A DNA stretch of 64,000 nucleotides from Proteles cristata cristata (taxonomy: Eukaryota; Chordata; Mammalia; Carnivora; Hyaenidae): positions 372,001 to 436,000 of the forward strand of contig JAESUZ010004818.1 in assembly GCA_017311185.1 (NCBI GenBank), given 5' to 3'. A model generated the notes under the pieces. That model did no database searches. It had not been told where the DNA came from and saw only the letters and a program-made list of their open reading frames with translations. The position numbers and the translations under genes are program-made. Positions 11,058-22,968 of the stretch are shown here, in pieces; the stretch's first letter is position 1, and each line of letters opens with the position of its first letter.

Positions 11058-11998
11058 TCCTGCATAAAAGCCCCATTTTCCCTCAGCTATTGGAGATTTG
11101 CACAGAGAATGGCTATTACTACTACTACCATAATCAGAAGGCAATTATCCATTCTCTACTGGGGCCACACCACCTTCACATCATATCAGAATCGTGTAGC
11201 AGACATACACGTTTTAGAAATTATATTCAATATTGTCATTTTATATTTAGAAAGCAAACAGAGTTACTGATTACTTTTGTAATATGCCCTGTCCAAATCT
11301 TGCAGGCTGCTGGGACATGGGGCCAGAAGATTGAGAAACCCTGAGTCAAGGCGCCTGAGGCTGGAGGGGCTGGGAATCTCTGGCTTCTGTTAGGATCTGC
11401 TGTCCCCTCCCCCACACGCTTGCCTCTTTCTCGTCCCCAGCGCCCCGCAGACCTTCGGGTACTCCTGACATAGCCTAGTTTAGTGTCTCCCACCGCCCAC
11501 TTGCTTTCTTCCAGACCCCACCTCTTGTTGCTGCCTGGATATCAAGTTCAAGAGCCTGTGAATCATAATGTCCAGGCCAGGAAGTGGTGAATGACAGGGG
11601 TGACTCACTCCACGCCACACCGGAAAAGGGACCAGACAACACAGGTGATGAGTTACAGATGGAGGCCCCACCTGCTGGGGTGGCCCCGGGGACGTGGCGA
11701 CACGGCGAGGTCAGCAGAAAGCAGGGGTGTGTGCCTGGCCTTTGCCGTGCCGCCTACCCTGATATTTTCTGGGGCACCGGACCCGTGTTTATTTTGAACA
11801 GCTTCTCCTGCCAAACTCATCCAGGGGAAGGGAACACAAACACAGGGAAAGAAGGACGCCTGCGGCCCTCTTTCCAGAACATTTTCTTTCCAAACAAGAC
11901 TTGTTTGCCTTGAAAGGCTCAATCTCTTAATGGCAGACAGGCAAATTATCAATAGACTAATAATAATGGCAGTAATTCTTTTTTTTTTTTTCGTGTTG
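11058..11998. other. Unassigned sequence
   Basis: Unique DNA with short overlapping open frames on both strands around 11,580-12,040. A T-run is present at 11980-11991. Confidence 0.5.
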
Positions 11999-12200
11999 TG
12001 CTCACTGTATTCATGTATTATATTAAGCACTTTATCCAAAATAACTCACCGAAACCGCACAACAACCCTGTGAAGGAAGAACTCTATCCTACTGATGGGG
12101 AAAGAGAGGCCCCTGGGGGCTGAGTCACCTGCAGGGGCCACAGGGCTAGGAAGAGGGATGGTCTCAATTTGAGCTCAGGGAGTCTGGTTCAGGCCTCTTG
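11999..12200 (-). mobile_element. MIR
   Basis: The reverse MIR order is clear: attaagcactttatccaaaa, cacaacaaccctgtgaagg, actgatggggaaagagagg and gccacagggctagg. Confidence 0.85.
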
Positions 12201-12289
12201 TCTTCAATGTCTCAAGGAGACTGAGCCCTAGACGGGGGAGACATCCTTGATTCCACCCTCTCTCTTGCCTTAAAGGCCATATCAATCCA

Positions 12290-12790
12290 GCAGCTTGTTC
12301 AAATGATTCTGCCTCCTAAGATATCTCAAATGTGTCCCCATCTAGCCCAGGCCGCCATCATCTCTTACCTGAATCCCTGCCATTTCCTCTTAAGAGATCT
12401 CCCTACTTCTGCTCCACCACACCCTTCCCTGGGGCCCACGGGACACCATCCAGCCACATCCTGTGCTCCTTTTCTCCCTCGCCCACCACCCACTGCACCT
12501 GAACTGGCCTCTAACATTTGCCAAGCTCCTTCCTAGCACCTGAACTTCACGTGCATTCCTCTGTCTCCTGGGTCTTGCTGGTCCCTTTTCATCCCAGAGA
12601 TCCCTGGTTTAGAGGCCAACCCCTCACGGTCGCCTTCTTTACCTCCTCGTACAACTAGATTCTCCTCTATTTCCTTCACAATGACACAACTTGAAAACGT
12701 ATGCTTATATTTGCTCATCTTTCTTGCTATCCATCTTACCCTCTGGACTATATAAGGTTCATGAGATCAGAGGCATGTCTGTTAAAGTCA
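12290..12790 (+). mobile_element. L2 LINE 3' part
   Basis: L2 words in order: gcccaggccgccatcatctc, ttacctgaatccctgcc, gcatgtctgttaaagtcac. This is the non-coding/ORF2-end part of the ancient L2 family, heavily diverged. Confidence 0.65.
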
Positions 12791-13311
12791 CTGGTATCGT
12801 TCCATGGCCTAATCTTAGGACAACAGAACACTCTTGCACGCTAGGCATGCATTTGTAGAATGTTTTTACTGATCTCCATCTCTCCCAGGGCCACTGGGGA
12901 GATGTACCTAGTTTTCTGACTCCACAGCCCTCCTCTGGCCCCAGCGGAGCACACTTGATTGTAAATGTCAGCTCGAGTCTCATCAGTGGTATTCCGGTAC
13001 ATCGGCTCTCTGGAAAATAATAATCCTTGATTTGTAGCACTTGCTGATTTCCATGGTGTAATCACTCCCACTGTAGCTGATTTCAAGCCACCAACATAAT
13101 GTCAGCGAATGCAGAGTTGGAAAGAACGTGTGCAATTAGCTCTTGTGAGACAAGCGCTTGCTTCTGCACATTGCTGGGCTCATTGGTTTTAGAGCCATCT
13201 GGTCCTTGGGAAGGGATTCAAGGACTCTGACGTCCATACTCAAAGGGCCCTGCATGAAGCATCCTCTTTGCCAGCCTCACCTTTGGCCAGGTGGCATGGA
13301 TCTGGTGCTAT
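12791..13311. other. Unassigned sequence
   Basis: No repeat or gene recognised between the L2 and a MIR pair. Confidence 0.45.
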
Positions 13312-13505
13312 GGCTGGTGGTTCAAAGTCTGGACGTTGGTGCCCATAATCCACCTCCCCTGCCTCCCAGCTATGTGGCCTTGAACAAATCACACAGCCTT
13401 CTAAGACTCACTTTCCTCACATATAAAGTGAAGAGAATAATGGTACCCATGTGGTTGTCACGATGACTGAGTTTCTACGTGTAAAGTGCTCACTATAGAG
13501 TAGCA
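13312..13505 (+). mobile_element. MIR (first of a tandem pair)
   Basis: Contains cagctatgtggccttgaac, ctcactttcctcacatataa and cgtgtaaagtgctcactat. It directly precedes another MIR in the same direction. Confidence 0.8.
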
Positions 13506-13508
13506 ATT

Positions 13509-13800
13509 AAAAGCCTCAACTCGGAGTCAGACAGCCTAGGCTCAAATCCTAGTTCTGCCATTTCTTAGCTGTGTGACCTTGGGAAAGTTACTCCACTTCT
13601 CTGTGTTAGGCTTCTTAAGTTGTAAAATGGAATAGTATCTGCCTCACAGACTTGTGAAAATGAAGTGAGTTAATAAATGTATAATGTCTGACAGAGTAAA
13701 ATCTCTGCTGCTATTGTCTGGGACGTCAGTACTACATATAAAAGTCCTTAGCACGGTACCTGACACACAGTAAGGGCTTGATAAATAGGAGTAGCTCTCA
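13509..13800 (+). mobile_element. MIR (second of the pair)
   Basis: A well-kept MIR: gagtcagacagcctaggctc, ttagctgtgtgaccttggg, gtgagttaataaatgt and tgacacacagtaagggctt. About 60 extra bases (13690-13750) separate the middle from the 3' end. Confidence 0.88.
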
Positions 13801-14559
13801 GTATTAATAATACCTGATGTTGGACTATGTTCCCAGCCCAAGCCTTCAGCTGTGCCCCAGATCTAATATGTACCACTCAGTGCTTCTGTCCTTGTTCTTA
13901 TGATGTATCCAGAAAGCTGCTCCCATCTGTCACCTTGGGCTCCTCTTCCTGGGGAGGTCTCATTGCTCGGACCTGTTTGTCCAACCCTCTTGGAGCACCA
14001 GCTCTTCTTCCTGCCTCCCTTTTCCACTTCCCACCTGCCCTGGAGCCTCAGAGCAGCTGATGAACCTTGCCTGAGTGGTGAGAGACATGAGCTCAGTCTT
14101 TCTCGCAAGGTCCTCCCCATCTGGTCTAACCTGTCTGCTGTCACTAACTCATGTGTTCCTGGCCCTCTCGGAATACAGGACTGGAGAGCTTTGTGCTTTC
14201 AGAGAGCCTACGGAGGTGGGCAGCACAGGGTGGTGGGAAATGGGCAACAATTTGGACACAGGCACATTTTTCTCATCTACAGAATCCACTTGAAGATCAG
14301 CCCTGGACGGGGGCATAGAGTCAAAAGAACACAGAGGTTGAAAGTTGATGTGGGTTCACAACCTCAGTTCCATACCTACCCTCTCTGAACTACACACTTT
14401 TTTTGTACTTTTTTTATATTAGATGCATAAAAGTGCTGCCTGCTCAGTGGAGACATACAAGCAAGCTAACAATACACTTATGCACCTGCCATAAGTCATA
14501 TCCTTAAAAAGGAGTGGCCATGATGGCAGCCTTCCTGATCTGCCCTAGACTCTCCTGCT
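13801..14559. other. Unassigned sequence
   Basis: A 162-codon + strand frame (13900-14388) has no recognisable domain. 14270-14390 has faint MIR-like words. Confidence 0.45.
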
Positions 14560-15005
14560 CTTTATGATTCTAAATATCGGAGGCTAGGTTCAGCTCTCGG
14601 CTTGACTCTATTCTACTCACACTTGTTAGAATTTCCCATGGATTTCTTACAGTCCAATTTATATACCCAGCCCTGACATCTCCCTTCAGCTCTGAATCTG
14701 GAGAGCGAACAGGACCACTTGGGTATCTACAGGATATCTCAAATGTATGAGAGTCAAGACACAACTCAGGTGTTCCCCTCCCTGCCATGGGCCTTCCCTC
14801 CCTGGCATCCTCCATCTTGAGTAAGTGGCACCTCCATTCACCCAGTTGCTTAGGCTGAAAGCCTAGGTGACAGCCAGTAATCCTTCTATCTGCCCGGCAC
14901 CCCATGCCCAAATCATTAGCACACACTGTCAGCTCTACCTGTAAAATACACCCTGAATCTGATCACCTCTTAGCTTTTCTACAGTCTGCGCCTTAGTCCA
15001 GAGGC
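14560..15005 (+). mobile_element. L2 LINE, internal part
   Basis: L2 sequence: ggatatctcaaatgtatgag, acccagttgcttaggctga, gacagccagtaatccttct, cagctctacctgtaaaatac and ccctgaatctgatcacctct. It continues at 15215 after a MER5-like insert. Confidence 0.75.
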
Positions 15006-15019
15006 CATCACCTCTCTTT

Positions 15020-15145
15020 CTAGAGCTGTGCTTCTCTCTGAGTCTGAGGCAGTGGGGCTGGCGTGAGGCCAGGGGGAACTGCATTTTGAGCACACTCCCA
15101 GGTGATGTGGGTGCTGCCCGGTGCCCGAGCCATACTGGGAAGGAC
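15020..15145 (+). mobile_element. MER5-like hAT element inside L2
   Basis: agctgtgcttctctctgagt, gaactgcattttgagcacac and ctcccaggtgatgtgggtgc resemble the MER5 core. Its position splits two L2 halves, as expected for an insertion. Confidence 0.5.
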
Positions 15146-15214
15146 TGAGCCTCTGACAGGTCACCCTGCTTCCTCTACTGTCCACTTCCTCGGCGGTCAA
15201 GGGCTTGACATTAA

Positions 15215-15480
15215 AACGTGAATCAAAGAAAATTGCTCCCCTACTCAAACCGCCCCCCACTGTCTTCCCTTCCAACTTGGAGGGAAATCCCAGTCCGTAA
15301 GTCTCAGCCCAGCCTGGCTCCAGGCCCTTTCTCCAACCTCCCATCTGCCACCTCTCCCTGGCTCACTACACTTCACCACAGAAGCCTTCTTTCCCTTCCT
15401 CAAGTGAACCAAGCTGCCTCTGGTCTCCAGCACTTTGCATTTTCTGGTCCTTCTGTGAGATCAATGCTGAGCTGGAGAGT
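15215..15480 (+). mobile_element. L2 LINE, second half
   Basis: The L2 path resumes: attgctcccctactcaaacc, gctccaggccctttctcc, cagcactttgcattttctgg. This fits the block coding for the end of L2 ORF2 and its 3' side. Confidence 0.65.
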
Positions 15481-15906
15481 CGAGTACAGCGCAAAGCTCC
15501 ATGAAAACAAATAAGATAGACTCTCCCCTGAGACGGCGGATGAGACTTCGTCGCTGAGATGAACTCTGCAGCTGGTGCAGCCATTTTTCCTGGAAATGCA
15601 GTGCCTCTACACTGTCCCTCTGTGCTCTGCGCTCTGTCATCTGTTTGCTATTTGGAGAGAAAGGTAGCTGGAGACTGTGATGTGAGATAACCAGAGTGCA
15701 GCGGGGCCACTGACCCTTCCAAGCCCCTGCTCAGAAAAGTCTTCTCCAGGTAAACCAACGCCCCATCCCCCAACAGACTCTTGACTCTTTAGAGACCAAG
15801 AGAGCAGCTGGACAATCTTTCCAACCAGTGGCCCAGAGGAGTGGAAAGCTGCTGTCTGATCTTTGCAGTCACCCCTAAAGCTCTGCCCTGTGAGATCATC
15901 CAGGGG
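15481..15906. other. Unassigned sequence
   Basis: Unique DNA between L2 and a MIR pair; nothing recognised. Confidence 0.5.
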
Positions 15907-16132
15907 TGGAGTCTGGGGCCAGCCTGCTCAGATGCAAGTCCCGGCTCTGCCAGCTAGCATTACGTCACCACGGGTGAGTTACATATAAGATCTCTCGGCC
16001 TGCATTCCTTGTCTGTAAAATGGGCACAAGAGTGGTTCGCCACCTCACACAACCATAAATGTGTTCATGCCCGTCGTGAGTTTAGAATGGTGGCTGGCAC
16101 ACAGTAAGCGCCCAGTAAGCGTTAGCTATTAT
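15907..16132 (+). mobile_element. MIR
   Basis: Near full length, from gtggagtctggggccagcct through gtctgtaaaatgggcacaag to ggctggcacacagtaagcgc. Confidence 0.88.
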
Positions 16133-16200
16133 TGGCATGCCTCGTTATCTCTGATGGCTTCCAGTAACGCAGCACCCACGGCGTCAGAGTTGGATGGGAA

Positions 16201-16408
16201 AAGCGTGAGGTTTTGATGCCAGGCATGTCTAGGTTTTGAATCCCAGCTCTGCCTGTCTGCATGTCTTTGGGCAAGTGGCCGCACCTCAGTTTTCTCATCT
16301 GCACAATGAGGGTATCAATAGCAACATCCTGGGTGCATGAGCCATATTCGTGAGTGCACAATCTAAAACGCCTGGCACTCAGTAGGGACCTAATAAATGT
16401 TAATGTTC
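16201..16408 (+). mobile_element. MIR
   Basis: A second same-direction MIR about 70 bases on: ttttgaatcccagctctgcc, tcagttttctcatctgcac and ctggcactcagtagggacc. Confidence 0.85.
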
Positions 16409-16867
16409 TCCCTCTTGTCCTCCTTTACCTCCCTTTGGAGCTCGCCTCTGCATTCGCAGTACTTTCTTTCTCCCTTTTACTGTCACACTGAATAAATGAA
16501 TACATTAAGTTAGCGCGAGCAGATACTTTAAGAATCCAGGCTGGTACATTTCCCAGGTTTCACCGCCATCCATCATGAAACATTAACAAGAGCACTTAAA
16601 GAAACACAGTGCATCAGAGACAGAGTGGAGCTCCTCCACGGCTCCGCAGTTCTTGTGCCAAGTGTCACATGCTATTAAGGCCGAGGGCAGGAGGGGCTGA
16701 GATGAGGGGGAGCCCGAAGCAGAGGGTGGAAAAAGAAGAAGGATGATGACTGAGGAGCTGCCTTGTGCAGAGCTAGGGTTCAACGCCGGGCAGCCTCCTG
16801 CCTTCCCCAAAGCTTTGCAAAGAAACACCCATGCTTTGTAGTCTCGAAAGAGGTGGGGATGGCATAA
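16409..16867. other. Unassigned sequence
   Basis: Nothing recognised. Confidence 0.5.
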
Positions 16868-17212
16868 ACACTCATTAGCAGGAAGCTAGTTAAAGAAATT
16901 ATAGTCCATGCAAAGTATGAACTGCTTTGCCTCCATTAGAAGGAAAGAAGTGAATTTATATGTGCAGCCATGGAAAGCTGCCAAGTAAAAAAGCAAGGTG
17001 GAGAACGCTCTGTATGGGATGGTTCCATTTATGCTAACAAAGCTCTATAGTTGGATGTGGACACATATGCATGTAAATGCATGGGCCACGCACCAAACTG
17101 CTAATAGTGGTGACCTCCGGGCAGCGGGGGAAGGGCATTCAGGGCTAGTATGGAGGTCGAAGCCACGCTTCTGCTTTATACCACGTGTACTTCTGTGCCG
17201 TTGGTTGTAGCA
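16868..17212 (+). mobile_element. L1ME-type LINE 3' end (old)
   Basis: Diverged L1ME tail words: gttaaagaaattatagtcc, aagtaaaaaagcaaggtgga, tatgggatggttccattta, gcaccaaactgctaatagtg and gtgacctccgggcagcgg. Confidence 0.65.
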
Positions 17213-17734
17213 CACATAGTACTGGGGAAGTTAAGGGAGGGAAAGAATGAAAGGAGACGAAACCCAATAATTCTCTGTCCACAAACCCAAGTACATCCAG
17301 TCAAGGGTGCTCAGTCTGCGGGAAGTCTTGGTCTCTCACTCAAATCACGGTTGATTCAGAGAAGTGTGCAGGCACACGCATCCCTCACTGCCAATCCTTG
17401 GCCTGCTCCTTGGGCACCTCTGCAGAGAGGCTGGGCTTGGGGCTGCCATGACCCAGGGCTCTACTAGAAACCCATCCCGTGGCTCAGCCGTGCCTGTTCA
17501 GGCCAGAGCAGCTCCAGGAGGAAGCTGGTCCCAAGAGTGCTTGCTAAGCCAAGATTTCCCCCCAAACACTCCCTCCTCGAGCCCCCAGGCCTGGTGGAGA
17601 CACTGGATGAAGGCTTCTATGAGCTGAAATCACAGGGACACAAAGTGCATTTTTCCCAGTAAATTTCATTTAATTGGTAATATCCTCGATTCATCTTTGT
17701 CAGATGGCTCCTTGCTCCAGGATGCTCCATTGTC
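17213..17734. other. Unassigned sequence
   Basis: Unique, with overlapping short frames and no recognised repeat. Confidence 0.5.
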
Positions 17735-17960
17735 CAACACAGTACCAGGAATACAAAAGAAAATCCTTACCATGGCACTCAAGGCCCTCCAGGATCTGGC
17801 CTGACCAGACACTCATCCTTCCAGGTCGGAAAGAAAGCATATCCTGTGCACACGTTGTGACTCATCTTGCCAGAAATGGGTTTTAGAAACAGATGCCATC
17901 TGTCAAAGCTGCCATCTGCCCTGTTTTTGCTCCGAAGGCTAAAGTGGACAGCCAGCCAGT
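17735..17960 (+). mobile_element. L2 fragment
   Basis: aaaatccttaccatggcact, caaggccctccaggatctgg and cctgaccagacactcatcc form the characteristic L2 3'-end sequence. Confidence 0.7.
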
Positions 17961-18057
17961 CTCCCCGCCTCCCTTCTTCATTTGGATCATCCGTGGACTC
18001 TTCAATGAAGGCAGAAGGATAATACTAATTCAAATTATAATACTAATTCACCTTATG

Positions 18058-18178
18058 CCACAAGGTGTTAAGTGCTCCACAGATATTGTCTCATTTCTTT
18101 CTCAGTGAAATTCCAAAGGGGTACCGTGTGCTCCCTTCACAGATGAGGAAACTGAGGCCCGGCAAGCATCAGGTGAAA
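18058..18178 (-). mobile_element. MIR fragment
   Basis: aggtgttaagtgctccacag and cacagatgaggaaactgagg are reverse MIR core words. Just upstream, ataatactaattca occurs twice at an 18-base step (18019-18032, 18037-18050). Confidence 0.7.
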
Positions 18179-18699
18179 GGGGGTTCTTGATCTCTCAGCG
18201 GTACTCTTCAGCAGGGGATCACGGATGTGTGGACACCTCTGGAGTCACAGTGGCCCGCTGAGATGTGCAGTGAATGACATTCCGTTGAGCATGTCTTATG
18301 TACATGGCACACGATGTGTCCCACTGTGCATGACGTGTCTGAGTTACTCATCCTTCCGTCCCACAGGGAAGTGCACCTGGGCCTCCCTTCCCCCTGTGGG
18401 GTCTGGCAGGTTGAAAATGCTTGAGTCAAGCTCTTACTTAATCTCTGCGCTCTTACGGGGCCCTTGAGGGAAGACATTCTCCCCGATGAGCTGTGAAGAA
18501 TGCCTTCCAGGGAAAAGCTCTCCAAGTGTGTCAAGAGGGTCTCTCCAGCACACCTAAGGGCTTTGCACAGCACACACGGTGGGATGGTGTTTTTCTCCCA
18601 AGAGCTGTTTTGAATGAAGACTCCGATAATGGACCCCTGGTCCGTCTTGGCCATCAGAACTGTGTGACCCTGGGCAAATAGCTCTCCCACTTCAGGCCA
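18179..18699. other. Unassigned sequence
   Basis: A 178-codon minus-strand frame overlaps this stretch (18208-18744). No domain is recognised and its start overlaps an L1M, so I do not call it a gene. Confidence 0.45.
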
Positions 18700-19188
18700 A
18701 CTCACTGAGAAATAGCTTACGTACATAGAATAAAATGCACCCACTTGAAGTGTTCAGTTTAATGAGTTTGTAAAACGTGACACTGTAATACCACCCCACT
18801 CAAACCAGAGACATTTCCGTCACCCCCAAAGCTCCACCTTCCGCTTTGGGTCATTAAGGATTACATTTGTCTTTTCTAGCATCTCACGTGGATGGAATGG
18901 TTCGGCAGGCAGTCTTTTGGTTTGGCTTCTATCATTCAGCATATTTTTGAGATTCATTCACGTTGGCGCAAGATTTGGCAGTTCATTCCTTTTAATTTGC
19001 GGGTAGTGCTCTATTGTATGGCCGTAATCAATTTGCATGTCCATTACTTGTTGGCTCTTTGGATTGTTTCTAGTTTGGGGCTATTATGAATAAAGCTGCT
19101 GTGCTCCTATGTAAAGAAGTCTTTTGTGTAACTCTGTATTTTCATTTCTCTTGGTTGAACGCCTAGCAGGGACGTCCTGGGTCACGTG
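18700..19188 (-). mobile_element. L1M LINE 3' end, part 1
   Basis: Reverse-oriented L1M: gttcagtttaatgagtttgt, ttggtttggcttctatcatt, ggggctattatgaataaagc, ttttcatttctcttggttga. It breaks at an LTR and continues at 19634. Confidence 0.85.
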
Positions 19189-19633
19189 TGTATGCAGCAT
19201 TCTAGGACTATAGTACAAAGTACCACCAATTGGGGGGCTTAAAACAACAGAAATCTGTTGTCTCATAGAGCTGTAGGTTGGAAATCTGAAATCAAGGTGT
19301 TGGCAGGGCTCTTGGGGAGGAATCTTTCTTACCTCTTCCAGCTTCCGGCTGCCCCTGCTCCAGCCTTTCGCTCTGTTTTCCCTGGGCCATCTTCCCTCTT
19401 TGTGTCTTCACACATCATCCTCTTCTGTGTATCTGTGTCTAAATTTTCCTTTTCTTATATTAGGGATTGGTCACACTGGGTTAGGGCCACCCAAATGACC
19501 TCGTCTTACTTCAAGTACATCTGCAAAGACCCTATTTCCAAATAAGGTCATGTGCAGAGATACCTGGGGTCAGGACTTCAACGTATCTTTTTCTGGGGGG
19601 GGGGGGGGAGGGGATACAGTCCAAACCATAACA
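19189..19633 (-). mobile_element. MLT1 solo LTR (ERVL-MaLR) inside L1M
   Basis: Reverse-oriented MLT1: cttaaaacaacagaaatctg, gaaatcaaggtgttggcagg, ttgtgtcttcacacatcatc, aaagaccctatttccaaata. The ends have the LTR-like TG...CA form. No internal retroviral genes are present, as is usual for MaLR solo LTRs. A G14 run lies at 19595-19608. Confidence 0.85.
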
Positions 19634-19985
19634 CATGGTAAATCGACGTTTGACTTTCCAAGAGCCACTGAACTATTTGGCAGAGTAGTAGCATCCTTTC
19701 ACACGTCCACCAGCAACATAAGAAAGTTCCAGTTGCTTCACAGACTTGCAAACCCTTGGTATCTGTCACACTTGTGTGTTTCAGTATTTCAGTGGGTGTG
19801 TATAGGTATCTTGTCAGGGTTTTGTTTTGCATTTCCCTATCAGTGATGTTGAATATCTTTTAATGTGCTTCTTTGCCATCCACACATCTTTCTGGGTCAA
19901 GTGTCCAAATATATTGCCCAGATTTTAACTGTGATTGTTAATCTTCTTCTTATTGAACTGTAGGTGTTCTTTACATATAGTCTCT
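19634..19985 (-). mobile_element. L1M LINE, part 2
   Basis: The reversed L1 continues: catggtaaatcgacgtttga, cgtccaccagcaacataag, ttttgcatttccctatcag and gttgaatatcttttaatgtg. Parts 1 and 2 join in L1 order when the LTR is removed. Confidence 0.85.
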
Positions 19986-20129
19986 CCAGACTGTTTCAAA
20001 GATAGGAGCAAATGTCTCAATCTAAAATCCCTTAGACTTCTTTGTTTCAATCTCAGGTTAAATGGTGGAAGTGGTAGGAACCTGTAGCCCACTGATTAGA
20101 TGCAAATATTGGAGGGTATCATGTCCCTT

Positions 20130-20550
20130 AACACAGCAGTCTACTCTACAGAATTTATCCAGAGGAGACATACCAAGATTTAGTGATGAGAATGTTCCTT
20201 CTAGCACACTGTATGCTAGAGAAAAACAGGAATTAACCTAAATGCCCTAAAACAGGAGGCATCCATCAGTGTCTATGATGGAATACTATATAGCCACTAA
20301 GACAAATGCCCCAAAAATTCATGGGGAGATGCTTATAATATAATGTTCAATGAAGAAAAGGCCAGTGATAAAATCTATATGTAATATCATCTTTTAAAAG
20401 TGTTCACAAACAATGTACAAAGATAGGTAGGAAATATATCTAAATGTTAACAGTAATTATTTCTAGATGGTGGAAATTTGGGTAATTTCTATTTCCTTTT
20501 GACTTTTCTGTATTCTCTGACTTCTCTCCATTTAGTTAATAATTGTACAA
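20130..20550 (+). mobile_element. L1ME-type LINE 3' end
   Basis: Words in L1ME order: tgatggaatactatatagcc, gatgcttataatataatgtt, aatgttaacagtaattattt, cttttctgtattctctgac. Confidence 0.75.
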
Positions 20551-20987
20551 GTGTTGAATTGTGTTCCTTCCAGGGCATGATGGTCAGAGGACAAACATTT
20601 GGCATCGCCCCTGTTACCGTAAGGGCCGACTATAGCAGAGTGGAAAGAGCACATAGTGATGACCGTCCAGGGCGCCCCAGCAGCAGCCACTCTTCAGGAC
20701 TGGTCCTCCCTCGCATGTCTTAGCCCAACAGCAGTGACAGCGGGACAAAACTACCACCCCACTAAGCGAAGAGCCATCCTCAGTGAAAGCAGGGCTACTC
20801 AGGCTGGTGACCATGGGCCCCTTCCTCGGGATGGCTGGGCTGTCCTGATCCATGACACACTTGAGGCCTATCAGGCAGTGGTGTGCAGGTAAGTGGTAAG
20901 CAGCTGGCTGTCCGGGAAAAATAAAACTAGCTCTGGTCTGCAGTATTGACTCCTTCCTTCTTCCCTCCCTCCCTCCCTTTCTTTCTT
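20551..20987. other. Unassigned sequence
   Basis: Unique DNA ending in a C/T-rich run (20950-20987) next to a SINE tail. Confidence 0.5.
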
Positions 20988-21221
20988 GTTTTTTTTTTTT
21001 TTTTTTTTTCAGTTTATTTATTTATTTTGAGAGAGAGAGTAATAGTGCACAAGACAGGGGAAGAGAGAAAGAAAGAGACTGAATCTCAAGCGAGCTTCAT
21101 GTTATTCACTCAGAACCCAACACAGGGCTCGATCCCACAAACCATGAGATCGTGACCTTCCTTAGCCAAAATCCAGAGTCAGACTCCCAGTAAACCACCC
21201 AGTGAACCACCCGGGTGCCCC
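20988..21221 (-). mobile_element. CAN-SINE, old copy
   Basis: Starts with a T21 run, then tttatttatttattttgaga; ends with accacccgggtgcccc. It is more diverged than most copies here, with an extra repeat of accacccagtgaacc near the head. I see no clear duplication. Confidence 0.93.
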
Positions 21222-21340
21222 TGGAGTGTTTGCTTATTTTTGTGGTATGAATACCCACTTGTGGCTGATTTCAAGCTACAGACGGGACATCTTTGAAGGT
21301 GGCCTTGGGGAAGAAATGTGCATAACTAACCATAATACAG

Positions 21341-21463
21341 TATTTTATTTTATTTTTAAGATGTTATGTTTTGAGTAATCTCTGCACCCAACATGAAGCT
21401 CGAACTCACAACCCCAGGATCAAGAGTCACATGCTCCATTGACTGAGACCCCCAGGTGCCCCC
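21341..21463 (-). mobile_element. Short CAN-SINE (older form)
   Basis: tttgagtaatctctgcaccc, aactcacaaccccaggatc and ccaggtgcccc match the short SINE form without a CT-rich arm. The flanks tacagtatttta and tatagcatttta match at 10 of 12 positions. Confidence 0.88.
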
Positions 21464-21814
21464 CAGGGTATAGCATTTTAAATAGTATCCCCATCACAGT
21501 GCGACAGTAGTCATAAATAACTTCAAGCGCATGCAGACCAGTAAGGTTATCGAGAAAGTGATTAACACGATGACTTTTGAGTTATTACCTCCGTTTTTAA
21601 TACAATGAATTTCATTGTCAGGTTATGTAATTTAATTTTTAACAATGACTGTCTTGAACAAGTAGCTCATGAAATCTCTAAAGAATTAGCCATGGCTCTC
21701 AAGCACAGGCATCAGCCTTCTTGGGCACACGGCTGCAAACCCGGCCACCCTGCCTCACAGAGAGCCTCTGCCCTCCACATGCTTGAGGAAGCTTTTAAAC
21801 TGCCCAGGACTCTC
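21464..21814. other. Unassigned sequence
   Basis: Nothing recognised. Confidence 0.45.
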
Positions 21815-21950
21815 AGGGTTGTCATTTTTCTGTAAAATGAGACTAATACGCTAACTCGCTGCAGTGGAGGGGCGGGGGGAGGTGGTATGGATTAATGTAA
21901 AAGCTCTACATTGTGTCTGGCATGCAAGAGGTGCTCTGTGACCATTAGTT
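21815..21950 (+). mobile_element. MIR 3' half
   Basis: tttttctgtaaaatgagact, tgtaaaagctctacattgtg and gtctggcatgcaagaggtg. Confidence 0.65.
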
Positions 21951-22077
21951 TCCAAACATTCCCTAAAGCAGACACTGGAGGAGGAACCAGAGCCCACCCC
22001 GACTCCACCCCTAAGAGGGACCAGCCACAGAGATGGTAAGGTGTGGGTGGGCATCCAGCTTTGAGAGCTGGGACATT

Positions 22078-22205
22078 TGGAAGCAGGATGCTGCCGCTCG
22101 CTTGCTGCACACACAAGTCATTTAACTTTCATAAGCCTCCGTTTCCTCATCTGCAGAAGGGGCCATGCTGCCTGCCTCGCGGTCGTAATGACGACGGAAG
22201 ATGGT
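22078..22205 (+). mobile_element. MIR fragment
   Basis: agtcatttaactttcataag and ccgtttcctcatctgcagaa follow MIR order; the 3' half is lost. Confidence 0.65.
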
Positions 22206-22754
22206 GTTGGTGCTGCTGGTGGCGAAGGCAGATACCAACCGTCCAGCAGAGGCTCACTTTGTATTGTAGTTAGGTTTCGGCTTGGTGGGGGCCGAGGAGG
22301 CAGGGACACTTCAGAGAGCAGAGGGCCACTTTAACCCTGGGTCTGACCCGAGGACTGTTCTGCACGCTTTCACGGTGGCACCCACTGACGCAGTGCCCGC
22401 TTCTTCATGACTCCTGGGAATCTGGCAACAGATCCCAATTGGAATGTGCAACAGTGAACAGATGAACACGTGTACGGGTGTGTGTGCGCCCAGCCCCAGC
22501 AGGGTTGTGGCTTCCCGTGCACCAAGGGCAGTTTGCTTCAGGAACTGTATCAGAGCCATCCAGACGGCAGACCCACGGACAGCCAGTCACGGCAGTTCCA
22601 GCCAGAGACCTGGAGGGAAAGTGCCTGCTTCGGCTTTGTGTAGAAGAGGCTGGCACCTCCTGGCCCCCCACCTCCTCCCTGCAGAGAATCCTTTGGAAGT
22701 TCTGGAGGCTCGGGCTTGAGGAGTTAGCGTCTTCCTGCAGTACTCGAGGAGACG
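22206..22754. other. Unassigned sequence
   Basis: GC-rich unique DNA; short frames only. Confidence 0.5.
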
Positions 22755-22968
22755 TGGCTACAGAGTAAGTGACAGCTCAGTTCAAGTCCTGGCTCTGCCA
22801 AATTCAAGCTGTGTGATTTTGTGTAAGTTACTTAACCTTTCTGGGCCTCATGCTCCATATGTATATATTGGGGAAACCAATGATACATGCCTGACAGTTG
22901 TTAATAGATTAATGATTTTATATTTAAAGCACTCGGCACAGCGCCCAGAGCATAACTACTATTTGAAA
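22755..22968 (+). mobile_element. MIR
   Basis: gttcaagtcctggctctgcc, gtaagttacttaacctttct and actcggcacagcgcccag. Confidence 0.85.
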
